From the NCBI GenBank assembly GCA_900596015.1, contig UVIF01000024.1, positions 186,001 to 250,000 of the forward strand: a stretch of DNA of 64,000 bases, in the 5' to 3' direction. Under the pieces are notes generated by a model. The model saw only the letters and a program-made list of their open reading frames with translations. It ran no database searches and was not told the origin of the DNA. Positions within the stretch are counted from its first letter, which is position 1; every line of letters begins with the position of its first letter. The DNA comes from Pseudomonas viridiflava. GTDB taxonomy: Bacteria > Pseudomonadota > Gammaproteobacteria > Pseudomonadales > Pseudomonadaceae. Below are positions 53,939-62,324 of the stretch, piece after piece. Position numbers and translations under genes: made by a program.

Positions 53939-54264
53939 CAGATCTCTTCGAAATCCAGCTCGACGCCGGCCTGTTCCGCGGTCGCCCGGGCCAGTACCTC
54001 GCCCAGCAATTCCTCGGATTTCTCGCAGCGCCACTTGCCCGACTCTTCGTCGTAATCGAAGTGATAGCCACCGGAGCGCGCGGCCAGCCAAAGCTGGCGC
54101 AGCGGCTCCTGGCGGCTGATGATCAGCTGGCTGCCGTTGTCGAACTTGATGGTCATCATGCCGGCGGAAATTTCGATGTCGTCGGCGTGGTCTTCAAGCA
54201 ACTCCTCCAGCGCCTGCTGGGTGGCATCGACCAGGTCGTGGAAACGGGCTTCGGTCAAACTCAT
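53938..54264 (-). CDS. cyaY: Frataxin homologue CyaY
   Basis: Frataxin-like protein, 108 residues, that binds iron and regulates iron-sulfur cluster assembly with IscS. It has the acidic first helix (MSLTEARFHDLVDATQQALEE, with DDIEI) and the sheet core MMTIKFDNGSQLIISRQEPLRQLWLAA, GGYHFDY. It is divergent from lptM, and its stop overlaps the DUF1289 start. Confidence 0.94.
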   Translation of the reverse strand: MSLTEARFHDLVDATQQALEELLEDHADDIEISAGMMTIKFDNGSQLIISRQEPLRQLWLAARSGGYHFDYDEESGKWRCEKSEELLGEVLARATAEQAGVELDFEEI

Positions 54265-54448
54265 TGCAGGAACCTCGGAAAGTGTCTGTTCGCGCTACGG
54301 GCGGCAAGATACGAGCAGCCAGCGGTTTATGCAAAGCATTATGCATCCGTCTGGATCGGTGGCAACGCCGGCGGCCCACCTGCATAGCCACCATGCCGGG
54401 CGCTGGGTATACTCGGGCGCAATTACTGCTTATACAAAGGATTTCGCC

Positions 54449-54598
54449 ATGAAGCGCCTGATCTCTTCCCTGGCCGCGCTCGTCGCCGTTGCCTGCCTGG
54501 TGTCCGCCTGTGGTCAAAAGGGCCCGCTGTACCTGCCCGATGACAGCAAATCTCCCGAGGACCAAGCCAAGTCGTCGCAACCGCACAAGCACTACTAA
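54449..54598 (+). CDS. lptM: LPS translocon maturation lipoprotein LptM
   Basis: A 49-residue lipoprotein (YifL family; LptM stabilises the LptD-LptE translocon in E. coli). Lipobox is LVSAC with Cys21, followed by the conserved GQKGPLYLPDD. The short, Ser-rich C-terminal tail is usual. It is followed after 9 bases by lysA, the arrangement also seen in E. coli and pseudomonads. ATG at 54449 is preceded by AAAGGATTT. Confidence 0.93.
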   Translation: MKRLISSLAALVAVACLVSACGQKGPLYLPDDSKSPEDQAKSSQPHKHY

Positions 54599-54607
54599 GG
54601 GAACACC

Positions 54608-55855
54608 ATGGACGCTTTTCAACGCCGCGACGGTGAACTGTTTGCCGAAGGCGTAGCCCTGTCGGCCGTGGCGCAGCGCTTCGGCACGCCGACGTACGTC
54701 TACTCGCGCGCCCACATCGAGGCGCAGTACAACGCCTACGCCGATGCCCTGCAGGGCACCCCGTCGCTGGTCTGCTTTGCCGTGAAGGCCAACTCCAACC
54801 TGGCCGTGCTCAATGTCCTGGCGCGTTTGGGCGCCGGTTTCGACATTGTCTCGGGCGGCGAACTGGAGCGCGTGCTGGCCGCGGGCGGGCGCGCCGAGCG
54901 CGTGGTGTTTTCCGGTGTCGGCAAGACCCGCGCCGACATGCGCCGCGCCCTCGAGGTCGGCGTGCACTGCTTCAACGTCGAATCCGCCGACGAGCTGGAA
55001 CGCCTGCAGGAAGTCGCCGCCGAGCTGGGCGTGCGCGCGCCTGTGTCGCTACGGGTCAATCCGGACGTCGACGCGGGCACCCACCCGTACATTTCCACGG
55101 GCTTGAAAGAGAACAAGTTCGGCATCGACATCGCTGCAGCCGAAGACGTCTACGTGCGTGCCGCGCAGTTGCCCAACCTCGACGTGGTTGGCGTTGACTG
55201 CCACATCGGCTCGCAGCTGACCACGCTGGCACCGTTCCTCGATGCCCTGGATCGCTTGCTCGACCTGGTCGACCGCTTGGGCGACTGCGGCATCTACCTG
55301 CGCCACATCGACTTGGGCGGTGGCCTGGGCGTGCGCTACAGCGAAGAGCAGCCGCCGCTGGCCGCCGAGTACATCCAGGCCGTGCGCGAGCGCCTGGACG
55401 GTCGCGAGCTGACCCTGGTGTTCGAACCAGGGCGTTTCATCGTGGCCAATGCCGGGGTCTTGCTGACTCAGGTGGAATACCTCAAGCATACCGAGCACAA
55501 GGATTTCGCCATCGTCGACGCGGCGATGAACGACCTGATTCGCCCGGCCCTGTACCAGGCATGGATGAATGTCAGCCCGGTCACGCCGCGCGAAGGTCAG
55601 GCGCGTGCCTACGACATTGTCGGGCCGATCTGCGAAACCGGTGATTTCCTCGCCAAGGACCGTGAACTGGTGCTGGCCGAAGGCGACTTGCTGGCCGTGC
55701 ATTCGGCCGGCGCCTACGGCTTCGTCATGAGCTCGAACTACAACACGCGCGGCCGCTGTGCCGAAGTACTGGTCGATGGTGACCAGGCATTCGAAGTACG
55801 CCGCCGCGAGACCGTGGCCGAGCTTTTCGCCGGCGAAAGCCTGTTGCCGGAGTAA
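54608..55855 (+). CDS. lysA: Diaminopimelate decarboxylase
   Basis: PLP-dependent fold-III decarboxylase (415 residues), last step of lysine synthesis. The PLP lysine is Lys60 in CFAVKANSNLAVL; GGELERVL and DVDAGTHPYISTGLKENKFG follow, IDLGGGLGVRY binds the phosphate and GPICETGDFLAKDREL holds the catalytic cysteine of the partner subunit. It lies in lptM-lysA-dapF-DUF484-xerC. dapF begins 4 bases after its stop. Confidence 0.97.
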   Translation: MDAFQRRDGELFAEGVALSAVAQRFGTPTYVYSRAHIEAQYNAYADALQGTPSLVCFAVKANSNLAVLNVLARLGAGFDIVSGGELERVLAAGGRAERVVFSGVGKTRADMRRALEVGVHCFNVESADELERLQEVAAELGVRAPVSLRVNPDVDAGTHPYISTGLKENKFGIDIAAAEDVYVRAAQLPNLDVVGVDCHIGSQLTTLAPFLDALDRLLDLVDRLGDCGIYLRHIDLGGGLGVRYSEEQPPLAAEYIQAVRERLDGRELTLVFEPGRFIVANAGVLLTQVEYLKHTEHKDFAIVDAAMNDLIRPALYQAWMNVSPVTPREGQARAYDIVGPICETGDFLAKDRELVLAEGDLLAVHSAGAYGFVMSSNYNTRGRCAEVLVDGDQAFEVRRRETVAELFAGESLLPE

Positions 55856-55859
55856 TCCC

Positions 55860-56690
55860 ATGCTACTGCGTTTTACCAAGATGCATGGCCTGGGCAACGA
55901 CTTCATGGTGCTGGACCTGGTCAGCCAACATGCCCATATCCTGCCCAAGCATGCCAAGCAATGGGGCGATCGCCACACCGGGATCGGCTTCGATCAACTG
56001 CTGCTGGTCGAGGCGCCGAGCAATCCCGACGTCGACTTCCGCTATCGCATTTTCAATGCCGACGGGTCTGAAGTCGAGCAGTGCGGCAACGGCGCGCGCT
56101 GCTTCGCCCGCTTCGTGCTGGACAAGCGCCTGACGGCCAAGAAAACCATTCGCGTGGAAACCAAGGGCGGCATCATCACCCTGGACGTGCGCAGCGATGG
56201 CCAGATCAGTGTCGACATGGGCCCGCCGCGCCTGGTGCCGGCCGAGATCCCGTTCCAGGCCGACGCCCAGGCGCGCAGCTACGCGCTGAGCGTCGATGGC
56301 CAGAGCGTCGAGATCGCCGCCCTGTCCATGGGCAACCCCCATGCAGTGCTGCGTGTCGACGACATCAACAATGCACCGGTGCACGCGCTGGGGCCGAAGA
56401 TCGAACACCATCCGCGCTTTCCGGCGCGGGTGAACGTGGGCTTCCTGCATGTGGTGGACCGCACCCGCGCGCAGTTGCGCGTCTGGGAGCGTGGCGCTGG
56501 TGAAACCCAGGCTTGTGGCACCGGCGCCTGCGCCGCTGCGGTCGCGGCCATCAGCCAGGGCTGGATGGACTCGCCGCTGCTGCTCGATCTGCCGGGCGGC
56601 CGCCTGTCCATCGAATGGGCCGGGCCAGGCCATTCGGTGATCATGACCGGTCCCGCAACGCGGGTCTTCGAAGGACAAGTGCGTTTATGA
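55860..56690 (+). CDS. dapF: Diaminopimelate epimerase
   Basis: PLP-independent racemase (276 residues) converting LL- to meso-diaminopimelate. The two catalytic cysteines lie in EQCGNGARC (Cys75) and TQACGTGAC near residue 220. Start MLLRFTKMHGLGNDFMVLDL is typical. ATG at 55860 follows lysA after 4 bases; the in-frame stretch upstream overlaps lysA out of frame. Confidence 0.97.
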   Translation: MLLRFTKMHGLGNDFMVLDLVSQHAHILPKHAKQWGDRHTGIGFDQLLLVEAPSNPDVDFRYRIFNADGSEVEQCGNGARCFARFVLDKRLTAKKTIRVETKGGIITLDVRSDGQISVDMGPPRLVPAEIPFQADAQARSYALSVDGQSVEIAALSMGNPHAVLRVDDINNAPVHALGPKIEHHPRFPARVNVGFLHVVDRTRAQLRVWERGAGETQACGTGACAAAVAAISQGWMDSPLLLDLPGGRLSIEWAGPGHSVIMTGPATRVFEGQVRL

Positions 56691-56703
56691 GCGAGTACAG
56701 CCA

Positions 56704-57411
56704 ATGACCGATCAGCCTCAAGTACCCGCACCTGCGGAGCTCCTGGAGGCTTCGGCCGTGGCCGAGTTTCTCGCCGCCAACCCGGCGTTCTTCGAGCAGC
56801 ATGAAGAACTGCTCACGCAACTGCGCTTGCCTCACCAACGCGGCGACACGGTGTCGCTGGTCGAGCGGCAGATGACCCTGCTGCGTGACCGCAATGGCGA
56901 GATGCGCCAGCGCCTTTCGCACTTGATGGAGGTTGCGCGCGACAATGACCGCCTGTTCGAGAAGACCCGCCGCCTGATCCTGGCCATGCTCGATGCCACG
57001 TCCCTGGATGAGCTGGTGATCAGCGTCGAAGACAGCCTGCGCGAAGACTTTCAGGTGCCCTTCGTCAGCCTCATCCTGTTCAACGACATTCCCGCCCCGG
57101 TAGGCCGCAGCGTGACCAGCGGCGAGGCTCAGCAAGCCATCGGTGGCCTGCTGTCCGAAGGCAAGTCGCTCAGTGGTGCCTTGCGCGAACATGAGCTGGC
57201 GTTTCTGTTCGGCAGCGACCAGGCCTCGCAGGTTGGCTCGACCGCGCTGGTGCCGTTGCTGCATCAAGGCCTGCACGGCGTACTGGCCATCGGCAGCCGC
57301 GACCCTGCGCACTACAAGAGTTCGGTAGGCACGCTGTTCCTCAACCATATTGGCGAAGTGCTCAGCCGGGTATTGCCACGCTACACCGGCGCCCTGCGCT
57401 CGGTACGTTGA
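56704..57411 (+). CDS. DUF484 (GAF-like) family protein
   Basis: A 235-residue protein of the DUF484 family that regularly lies between dapF and xerC. It has FLAANPAFFEQHEELLTQLRLPH, a helical linker (LVERQMTLLRDRNGEMRQRL) and a GAF-like C-terminal half (ALVPLLHQGLHGVLAIGSRD, KSSVGTLFLNHIGEVLSRVL). Function is unknown. The stop TGA is one base before the GTG of xerC, suggesting coupling. Confidence 0.92.
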   Translation: MTDQPQVPAPAELLEASAVAEFLAANPAFFEQHEELLTQLRLPHQRGDTVSLVERQMTLLRDRNGEMRQRLSHLMEVARDNDRLFEKTRRLILAMLDATSLDELVISVEDSLREDFQVPFVSLILFNDIPAPVGRSVTSGEAQQAIGGLLSEGKSLSGALREHELAFLFGSDQASQVGSTALVPLLHQGLHGVLAIGSRDPAHYKSSVGTLFLNHIGEVLSRVLPRYTGALRSVR

Positions 57412-57412
57412 G

Positions 57413-58309
57413 GTGCGCGAACAACTGGATGCCTACTGCACGCACCTGCGCAGTGAGCGCCAGGTGTCGGTGCACACCCTGGATGCCTACCGGCGCGACC
57501 TGACCAAGGTCGTCGAGTTCTGCGAGAAGGAAGGCCTGGCGACCTGGCAGGCACTGGACACCCAGTTGCTGCGACGCCTGATCGCTCGCCAGCATCAGCA
57601 GGGGCAGTCGTCGCGCAGTCTGGCGCGCCTGCTTTCGGCAGTACGTGGCCTGTATCGCTACCTCAATCGCGAAGGCCTCTGCAGCCACGACCCGGCCAAT
57701 GGTCTGGCGCCGCCCAAGGGTGAGCGTCGCCTGCCCAAGACGCTGGACACCGACCGCGCCCTGCAGCTGCTCGAAGGCGCGGTGGAAGACGACTTCCTGG
57801 CCCATCGCGACCAGGCCATTCTCGAGCTGTTCTATTCATCGGGTCTGCGCCTGTCGGAGCTGACCAGCCTCGACCTCGGGCAGCTCGACCTTGCCGACGG
57901 CCTGGTGCAGGTGCATGGCAAAGGCAGCAAGACCCGCGTGCTGCCCGTGGGGCGCAAGGCGCGCGCGGCGCTGGAGCAGTGGCTGACCCTGCGCTCGATG
58001 AGCAACCCCATCGACGACGCCGTGTTCGTCAGCCAGCAGGGCCGCAGGCTCGGGCCGCGCGCCATCCAGGTAAGGGTCAAGGCCGCAGGCGAGCGCGAGC
58101 TAGGGCAGAACCTGCATCCGCACATGTTGCGTCATTCGTTTGCCAGCCACCTGCTCGAGTCGTCCCACGACCTGCGCGCCGTGCAGGAGATGCTTGGCCA
58201 CGCCGACATCGCCACCACGCAGATCTATACCCACCTGGACTTCCAGCACCTTGCCAGTGTCTACGACAGTGCCCACCCACGTGCCAAACGCAAAGGCGGC
58301 GACTCATGA
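57413..58309 (+). CDS. xerC: Tyrosine recombinase XerC
   Basis: Site-specific recombinase (298 residues) that with XerD resolves chromosome dimers at dif. N-terminal SAM-like domain (VREQLDAYCTHLRSERQVS), then catalytic residues in order: Arg in SSGLRLSELTSL, HPHMLRHSFASHLL (His-Arg), GHADIATTQIYTH with the final His and the nucleophile Tyr. The start is most likely GTG at 57413, directly after the DUF484 stop. Its stop overlaps the HAD gene by 4 bases. Confidence 0.95.
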   Translation: MREQLDAYCTHLRSERQVSVHTLDAYRRDLTKVVEFCEKEGLATWQALDTQLLRRLIARQHQQGQSSRSLARLLSAVRGLYRYLNREGLCSHDPANGLAPPKGERRLPKTLDTDRALQLLEGAVEDDFLAHRDQAILELFYSSGLRLSELTSLDLGQLDLADGLVQVHGKGSKTRVLPVGRKARAALEQWLTLRSMSNPIDDAVFVSQQGRRLGPRAIQVRVKAAGERELGQNLHPHMLRHSFASHLLESSHDLRAVQEMLGHADIATTQIYTHLDFQHLASVYDSAHPRAKRKGGDS

Positions 58310-59001
58310 GCATCAAGCTGATCACCTTCGACCTCGACGACACCCTGTGGGACACCGCCCCGGTCATTGTCAGCGCCGAAGCCATCCTGCGCGACTGGCT
58401 GGCCGGCCAGGCGCCGAAACTGGGCCCGGTGCCGGTAGAGCACTTGTTCCAGATTCGCCAGCGGCTGGTCGACGCCGACCCTTCGCTCAAGCATCGCATC
58501 AGCGCGCTGCGCCGTCGTGTGCTGCTGCACGCCATGCAGGAAGCCGGCTATGCCGAGGATGAAGCAGCCTCGCTGGCCGACAAGGCCTTCGAAGTGTTCC
58601 TGCACGCTCGGCATCAGGTGGACATCTTTCCCGAGGCCCAGCCAGCCCTTGAGATTCTTTGCCAGCGTTATACCTTGGGCGTGATTACCAACGGCAACGC
58701 CGATGTGCGCCGGCTGGGCATCGCCGATTTCTTCACGTTCGCGCTGTGTGCCGAAGACCTGGGCGTGGGCAAGCCGGATTCGCGACCCTTTCTGGAAGCC
58801 ATGCGCCTGGGCGATGCGGGCGCCCACGAATCGGTGCACATCGGCGATCACCCGGGCGATGACATCGGCGGCGCGCAGAAGGCGGGCATGAAAGCCATCT
58901 GGTACAACCCGCAGGGCAAACCCTGGGCCGCCGAAGGCAGACCCGATGCCGAGGTCGCCAGCCTGGCCGAACTGCCTGCGTTGCTGCACCAGCTGGGCTA
59001 G
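58306..59001 (+). CDS. HAD-superfamily hydrolase
   Basis: HAD phosphatase of the YigB/YfnB type (231 residues). Motif I is TFDLDDTLWDT with Asp9 and Asp11, motif II the threonine of GVITNGNADV, motif III the lysine in VGKPDSRPF and motif IV GDHPGDDIGGA. In E. coli yigB also follows xerC; YigB dephosphorylates FMN among others, but the substrate here is not known. ATGA overlap with xerC; a strong terminator follows. Confidence 0.93.
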   Translation: MSIKLITFDLDDTLWDTAPVIVSAEAILRDWLAGQAPKLGPVPVEHLFQIRQRLVDADPSLKHRISALRRRVLLHAMQEAGYAEDEAASLADKAFEVFLHARHQVDIFPEAQPALEILCQRYTLGVITNGNADVRRLGIADFFTFALCAEDLGVGKPDSRPFLEAMRLGDAGAHESVHIGDHPGDDIGGAQKAGMKAIWYNPQGKPWAAEGRPDAEVASLAELPALLHQLG

Positions 59002-59090
59002 TCACCGCACCTCTATCGCAGCACCCTCATGCTCTTGCCGGGCGTAGCCCTGACCCGCGAAAAGGCCATCACTGCCTACCCCGCACCCAC

Positions 59091-59121
59091 AAAAAAGCCC
59101 GCAGCGACCGCGGGCTTTTTT
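59091..59121. terminator. Bidirectional intrinsic terminator between HAD gene and sutA
   Basis: Stem GCCCGC (59097-59102) with GCGGGC (59110-59115), loop of 7 bases, flanked by six A and six T residues, so it can stop the rightward xerC operon and the leftward sutA transcript. Confidence 0.92.
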
Positions 59122-59147
59122 ATCAGCGCGCCAAGCGCAGCAGATCG

Positions 59148-59471
59148 TCAGATAGGACGGCTACCGTACTTGTTGTCGGGCTTCTTGGGTGGATCGGCCA
59201 CCACATTGGGCTCGACTTCCTGCACCTTGCCGCCACGCGACAGAAACTCTTCCATCGCCCGAGCCAGCGCATCGCGCTCTTTGTTCTTGGCTTCGATACT
59301 CGGCAGTTCATCCACCGACACCGCCGCCTTGGCCTTGCCCTTGGCAGCGGGCGCAGGTGCGTCGCTACCGTCGTCCTCCGCAACGTCTTCGGCAGCCGCC
59401 TCGAGGGTTTCCTCGGCCTCGTCTTCTTCGCCTACTTCGAGGTCGTCGTTTTCCAGATCATCGTCGCTCAT
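59148..59471 (-). CDS. sutA: SutA, RNA-polymerase-associated slow-growth regulator
   Basis: Small acidic protein of 107 residues. The first half is highly acidic and disordered (MSDDDLENDDLEVGEEDEAE), followed by the conserved helix ELPSIEAKNKERDALARAME and the C-terminal tail QEVEPNVVADPPKKPD. SutA in P. aeruginosa binds RNA polymerase and raises transcription of rRNA and other genes in slow growth; it lies near the same amtB-glnK region there. Assignment rests on the tail and the context. The terminator lies after its stop. Confidence 0.88.
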   Translation of the reverse strand: MSDDDLENDDLEVGEEDEAEETLEAAAEDVAEDDGSDAPAPAAKGKAKAAVSVDELPSIEAKNKERDALARAMEEFLSRGGKVQEVEPNVVADPPKKPDNKYGSRPI

Positions 59472-59570
59472 GTTCTACCTCATGACTTGCGAAAGCAGAT
59501 TATTTATAGCCCAGCTTTACCTTATGTCGACGGTTGCCGGAAAAAATTCACATCCACTGGTAACCAGCGG

Positions 59571-59996
59571 TCAAGCGTCCTCGCCATACAGCGTGGCAAG
59601 GACCCGACGCGCGCCGCCATGATCGCGATGCTCGCCCAAATAAATACCTTGCCAGGTACCTGTCGCCAGCCTTCCCGAGGTCACCGGAACGGTCACCTGG
59701 CAGCCCAGCAGGCTGGCCTTGAAGTGCGCTGGCAGGTCGTCGGGCCCTTCGTCGTTGTGTTCGAAGCCGTCTGCGCCTTGTGGCACGAGGCGGTTGAAGA
59801 AACGCTCGAAGTCCCTGCGAACGGCCGGATCGGCGTTTTCGTTGACGGTCAACGACGCCGAGGTGTGTTGCAACCACAAGTGCAGCAGACCCGTGCGGCA
59901 TTCGCGCAGGCGCGGCAGTTGTGCGAGCAACTCGTCAGTCACCAGGTGAAACCCGCGGGGCCTGGCTCGCAAGGTGATGAGGGTCTGCTGCCACAT
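59571..59996 (-). CDS. YjbQ family protein (UPF0047)
   Basis: A 141-residue YjbQ/UPF0047 protein, some of which have weak thiamine-phosphate synthase activity; the real role is unknown. Key stretches are LRECRTGLLHLWLQHTSASLTVNENADP, HNDEGPDDLPAHFKASLLG and GTWQGIYLGEHRDHGG with the conserved histidines that bind a metal. It is on the same strand as sutA, with 99 bases between them. Confidence 0.92.
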   Translation of the reverse strand: MWQQTLITLRARPRGFHLVTDELLAQLPRLRECRTGLLHLWLQHTSASLTVNENADPAVRRDFERFFNRLVPQGADGFEHNDEGPDDLPAHFKASLLGCQVTVPVTSGRLATGTWQGIYLGEHRDHGGARRVLATLYGEDA

Positions 59997-60157
59997 ACCG
60001 TTCTCGTCCGTTCGGGGCGCATTCTAGCGCGCTCTGGGAAAAAGCAAAGAGCCTGTTCGCGACTGTTTTGCACTGAGCTACCGCGCGCTATCGCTGCGGT
60101 AACAGACAGCCCCGTTGGCAAACCCGCAGGACCTGAAGCAGATGACAAATCGCAGGC

Positions 60158-60189
60158 AAAAAAATGCCCGGCAAGCCGGGCATTTTTTT
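60158..60189. terminator. Intrinsic terminator of amtB
   Basis: Stem TGCCCGGC (60165-60172) with GCCGGGCA (60175-60182), 2-base loop, flanked by seven A and seven T residues. On the minus strand it lies just after the amtB stop at 60198. Confidence 0.93.
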
Positions 60190-60197
60190 CCGAACGG

Positions 60198-61532
60198 TTA
60201 CAAGTTGTAGCCGCGCTCGTTGTGTTGCGCGAGGTCAAGGCCCACGGCCTCTTCTTCCTCGTTGACTCGCAGACCCATCACCGCATCCAGTACCTTGAGG
60301 ATGACGTAGGTCACGATACCGGTATAGACCACGGTGAAGCCGACGCCCTTGAGCTGGATCCAGACCTGCGCGCCGATGTCTTCGACGGTGCCGAAACCAC
60401 CCAGGGCGGGCGCTGCGAACACGCCGGTCAGAATCGCGCCGACGATGCCGCCGACGCCGTGTACACCGAAGGCGTCCAGGGAGTCGTCGTAGCCCATCTT
60501 GCGCTTGAGCGTAGTGGCGCAGAGGAAGCAGATGACACCGGCCACCAGGCCGATTGCCAGTGCGCCCATCGGACCGACAGTACCGGCCGCCGGGGTGATG
60601 GCCACCAGGCCAGCAACCACGCCCGAAGCAATGCCCAGTGCGCTTGGCTTACCGTGGGTCAGCCACTCGGCGAACATCCAGCCCAATGCCGCAGCGGCGG
60701 TGGCGATCTGGGTAACCAGCATTGCCATGCCAGCGGTGCCGTTGGCCGCCGCAGCGGAACCGGCGTTGAAGCCGAACCAGCCGATCCACAGCATGGCCGC
60801 GCCGATCAGGGTGTAGCCCAGGTTGTGCGGTGCCATCGGGGTGGTTGGGTAGCCCTTGCGCTTGCCCAGCACGATGCACGCAACCAGACCGGCAACACCG
60901 GCGTTGATGTGCACCACGGTGCCGCCCGCGAAGTCCAGCACGCCCCAGTCCCACATCAGGCCGCCGTTGCCGGACCAGACCATGTGCGCGATGGGTGCAT
61001 AGACCAGGGTGAACCAGATGGCCATGAAGATCAGCATCGCGGAGAACTTCATGCGCTCGGCGAAGGCACCGACGATCAGCGCCGGAGTGATGATGGCGAA
61101 GGTCATCTGGAAGGTGATGAACACTGCTTCAGGGAACAGTGCCGCCGGGCCGGTAACGCTGCTTGGCGTCACGCCGCTGAGGAACGCCTTGGACAGCCCG
61201 CCGACGAAGGAATTGAAGTTGACGACGCCCTGCTCCATGCCAGTGGTGTCGAAGGCCAGGCTATAGCCGTAGACCATCCACAGGATGCTGATCAGGCCAG
61301 TGATGGCGAAACACTGCATCATCACCGAGAGCACGTTCTTGGAGCGCACCATGCCGCCGTAGAACAACGCCAGGCCAGGAATGGTCATGAACAGCACGAG
61401 TGCGGTCGCGGTCAACATCCAGGCGGTGTCGCCGGAGTTGAGAACGGGGGCTGCCGCCTCGTCCGCCAGGGCAAGGCCTGGCATTGCAAGGGACAACAGG
61501 GCTCCTAGCCCTGCGAATTGACGCAGAGTCAT
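60198..61532 (-). CDS. amtB: Ammonium transporter AmtB
   Basis: Ammonium channel of 444 residues with a cleavable N-terminal leader (MTLRQFAGLGALLSLAMPGL, ALADEAAAP) and eleven membrane segments expected. It has MVYGYSLAFD, TFAIITPALIVGAFAERMKF, DFAGGTVVHINAGVAGLVACIVLGKRKG and DAFGVHGVGGIVGAILTGVF, the last with one of the two pore histidines. It lies 40 bases after glnK, the usual glnK-amtB operon, so GlnK can gate it. Transcribed from the sigma-54 promoter upstream of glnK. Confidence 0.96.
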   Translation of the reverse strand: MTLRQFAGLGALLSLAMPGLALADEAAAPVLNSGDTAWMLTATALVLFMTIPGLALFYGGMVRSKNVLSVMMQCFAITGLISILWMVYGYSLAFDTTGMEQGVVNFNSFVGGLSKAFLSGVTPSSVTGPAALFPEAVFITFQMTFAIITPALIVGAFAERMKFSAMLIFMAIWFTLVYAPIAHMVWSGNGGLMWDWGVLDFAGGTVVHINAGVAGLVACIVLGKRKGYPTTPMAPHNLGYTLIGAAMLWIGWFGFNAGSAAAANGTAGMAMLVTQIATAAAALGWMFAEWLTHGKPSALGIASGVVAGLVAITPAAGTVGPMGALAIGLVAGVICFLCATTLKRKMGYDDSLDAFGVHGVGGIVGAILTGVFAAPALGGFGTVEDIGAQVWIQLKGVGFTVVYTGIVTYVILKVLDAVMGLRVNEEEEAVGLDLAQHNERGYNL

Positions 61533-61572
61533 ATTGTTTACTCCTGGGGCGTTGGGTTGTGTCGGCTTTTTT

Positions 61573-61911
61573 TTAGATTGCGTCGGTATCGGTTTCGCCG
61601 GTACGAATGCGAATCGCCTGTTCCAGATTGACCACGAAAATCTTGCCGTCGCCGATCTTGCCGGTGTTGGCGGCCTTGGTGATGGCTTCGATGACGCGAT
61701 CCAGATCCTTGTCGTCGATGGCGACGTCGATCTTGACCTTGGGCAGGAAGTCGACCACGTATTCCGCGCCGCGATACAGCTCGGTATGGCCTTTCTGCCG
61801 ACCGAAACCCTTGACTTCGGTAACGGTGATGCCTTGCACGCCGATTTCCGACAACGACTCGCGCACGTCGTCCAGCTTGAATGGCTTGATGATGGCAGTG
61901 ACTAGCTTCAT
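61573..61911 (-). CDS. glnK: PII signal protein GlnK
   Basis: PII nitrogen-regulatory protein of 112 residues. The uridylylated tyrosine is Tyr51 in the T-loop TELYRGAEYVVDFLPK, and the GDGKIFVVNLEQAIRIRTGE segment ends the ATP-binding part. ATG at 61911 begins MKLVTAIIKPFKLDDVRE. It is the first gene of glnK-amtB. The 5' region has a sigma-54 promoter and an NtrC-type site. Confidence 0.97.
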   Translation of the reverse strand: MKLVTAIIKPFKLDDVRESLSEIGVQGITVTEVKGFGRQKGHTELYRGAEYVVDFLPKVKIDVAIDDKDLDRVIEAITKAANTGKIGDGKIFVVNLEQAIRIRTGETDTDAI

Positions 61912-62114
61912 GAAACTCTCTCCCGAATTGGTGGACTTGCCCCAGGAAAACAAACCCGGATCAAGTCTAAGCGCAGTGCCTGGCTTTGTAACGCGTCGTC
62001 GACCCCGCAGCCCGGACCGACAACCGATGAACGACTGCTGACGAAACATTTCCCTTGAAGCCGCGCACCGTTCTCGTCACGACGAGTCCATCAGTGCCTG
62101 GGTCTCTTGGCTCT

Positions 62115-62131
62115 AAGCAGAAAGCTTGCCA
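62115..62131 (-). promoter_or_regulatory. Sigma-54 promoter of glnK
   Basis: On the minus strand the element reads TGGCAAGCTTTCTGCTT, matching the RpoN consensus TGGCACG-N4-TTGCW with the invariant GG and GC 10 bases apart. The start point would be near 62106, giving a leader of about 195 bases before glnK. glnK-amtB is RpoN/NtrC dependent in other pseudomonads. Confidence 0.75.
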
Positions 62132-62205
62132 TGTCGTGCAAACCGCGAGATTTGGCCACCCTGCGCGGCTTTTGTGCAGTGGTTTGAGCAGGCAGCGTGG
62201 GCAAG

Positions 62206-62220
62206 CGCACAACAAGGGTG
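62206..62220 (-). promoter_or_regulatory. NtrC-type enhancer site
   Basis: GCACAACAAGGGTGC fits the GCAC-N7-GTGC pattern of NtrC-binding sites exactly in its outer arms. It lies about 107 bases upstream of the predicted glnK start point, a normal enhancer distance for RpoN promoters. Confidence 0.65.
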
Positions 62221-62324
62221 CAGCGCTGGGCACACCTGTGCGCGAAAACCGTGCGCCGCGGCTCGGCTTTTCAGCGCAAGGCTGCGTGATACACTGCGCA
62301 TCACTTTGCCTCAGGAAATTTCCC

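Larger units (their letters stand above)
61912..62324. other. Divergent regulatory region of glnK and ubiK
   Basis: A 413-base region without a convincing gene. It contains a sigma-54 promoter for glnK at 62115-62131, an NtrC-like site at 62206-62220 (listed separately) and the ubiK promoter on the right. The GCAC-N4-GTGC at 62231-62242 may be a second, degenerate NtrC half-site pair. Confidence 0.55.

Noticed and set aside
57413..58309. XerC as an integrase of a mobile element
   Set aside because: It lies in the conserved dapF-DUF484-xerC-HAD string and matches chromosomal XerC in length and motifs.
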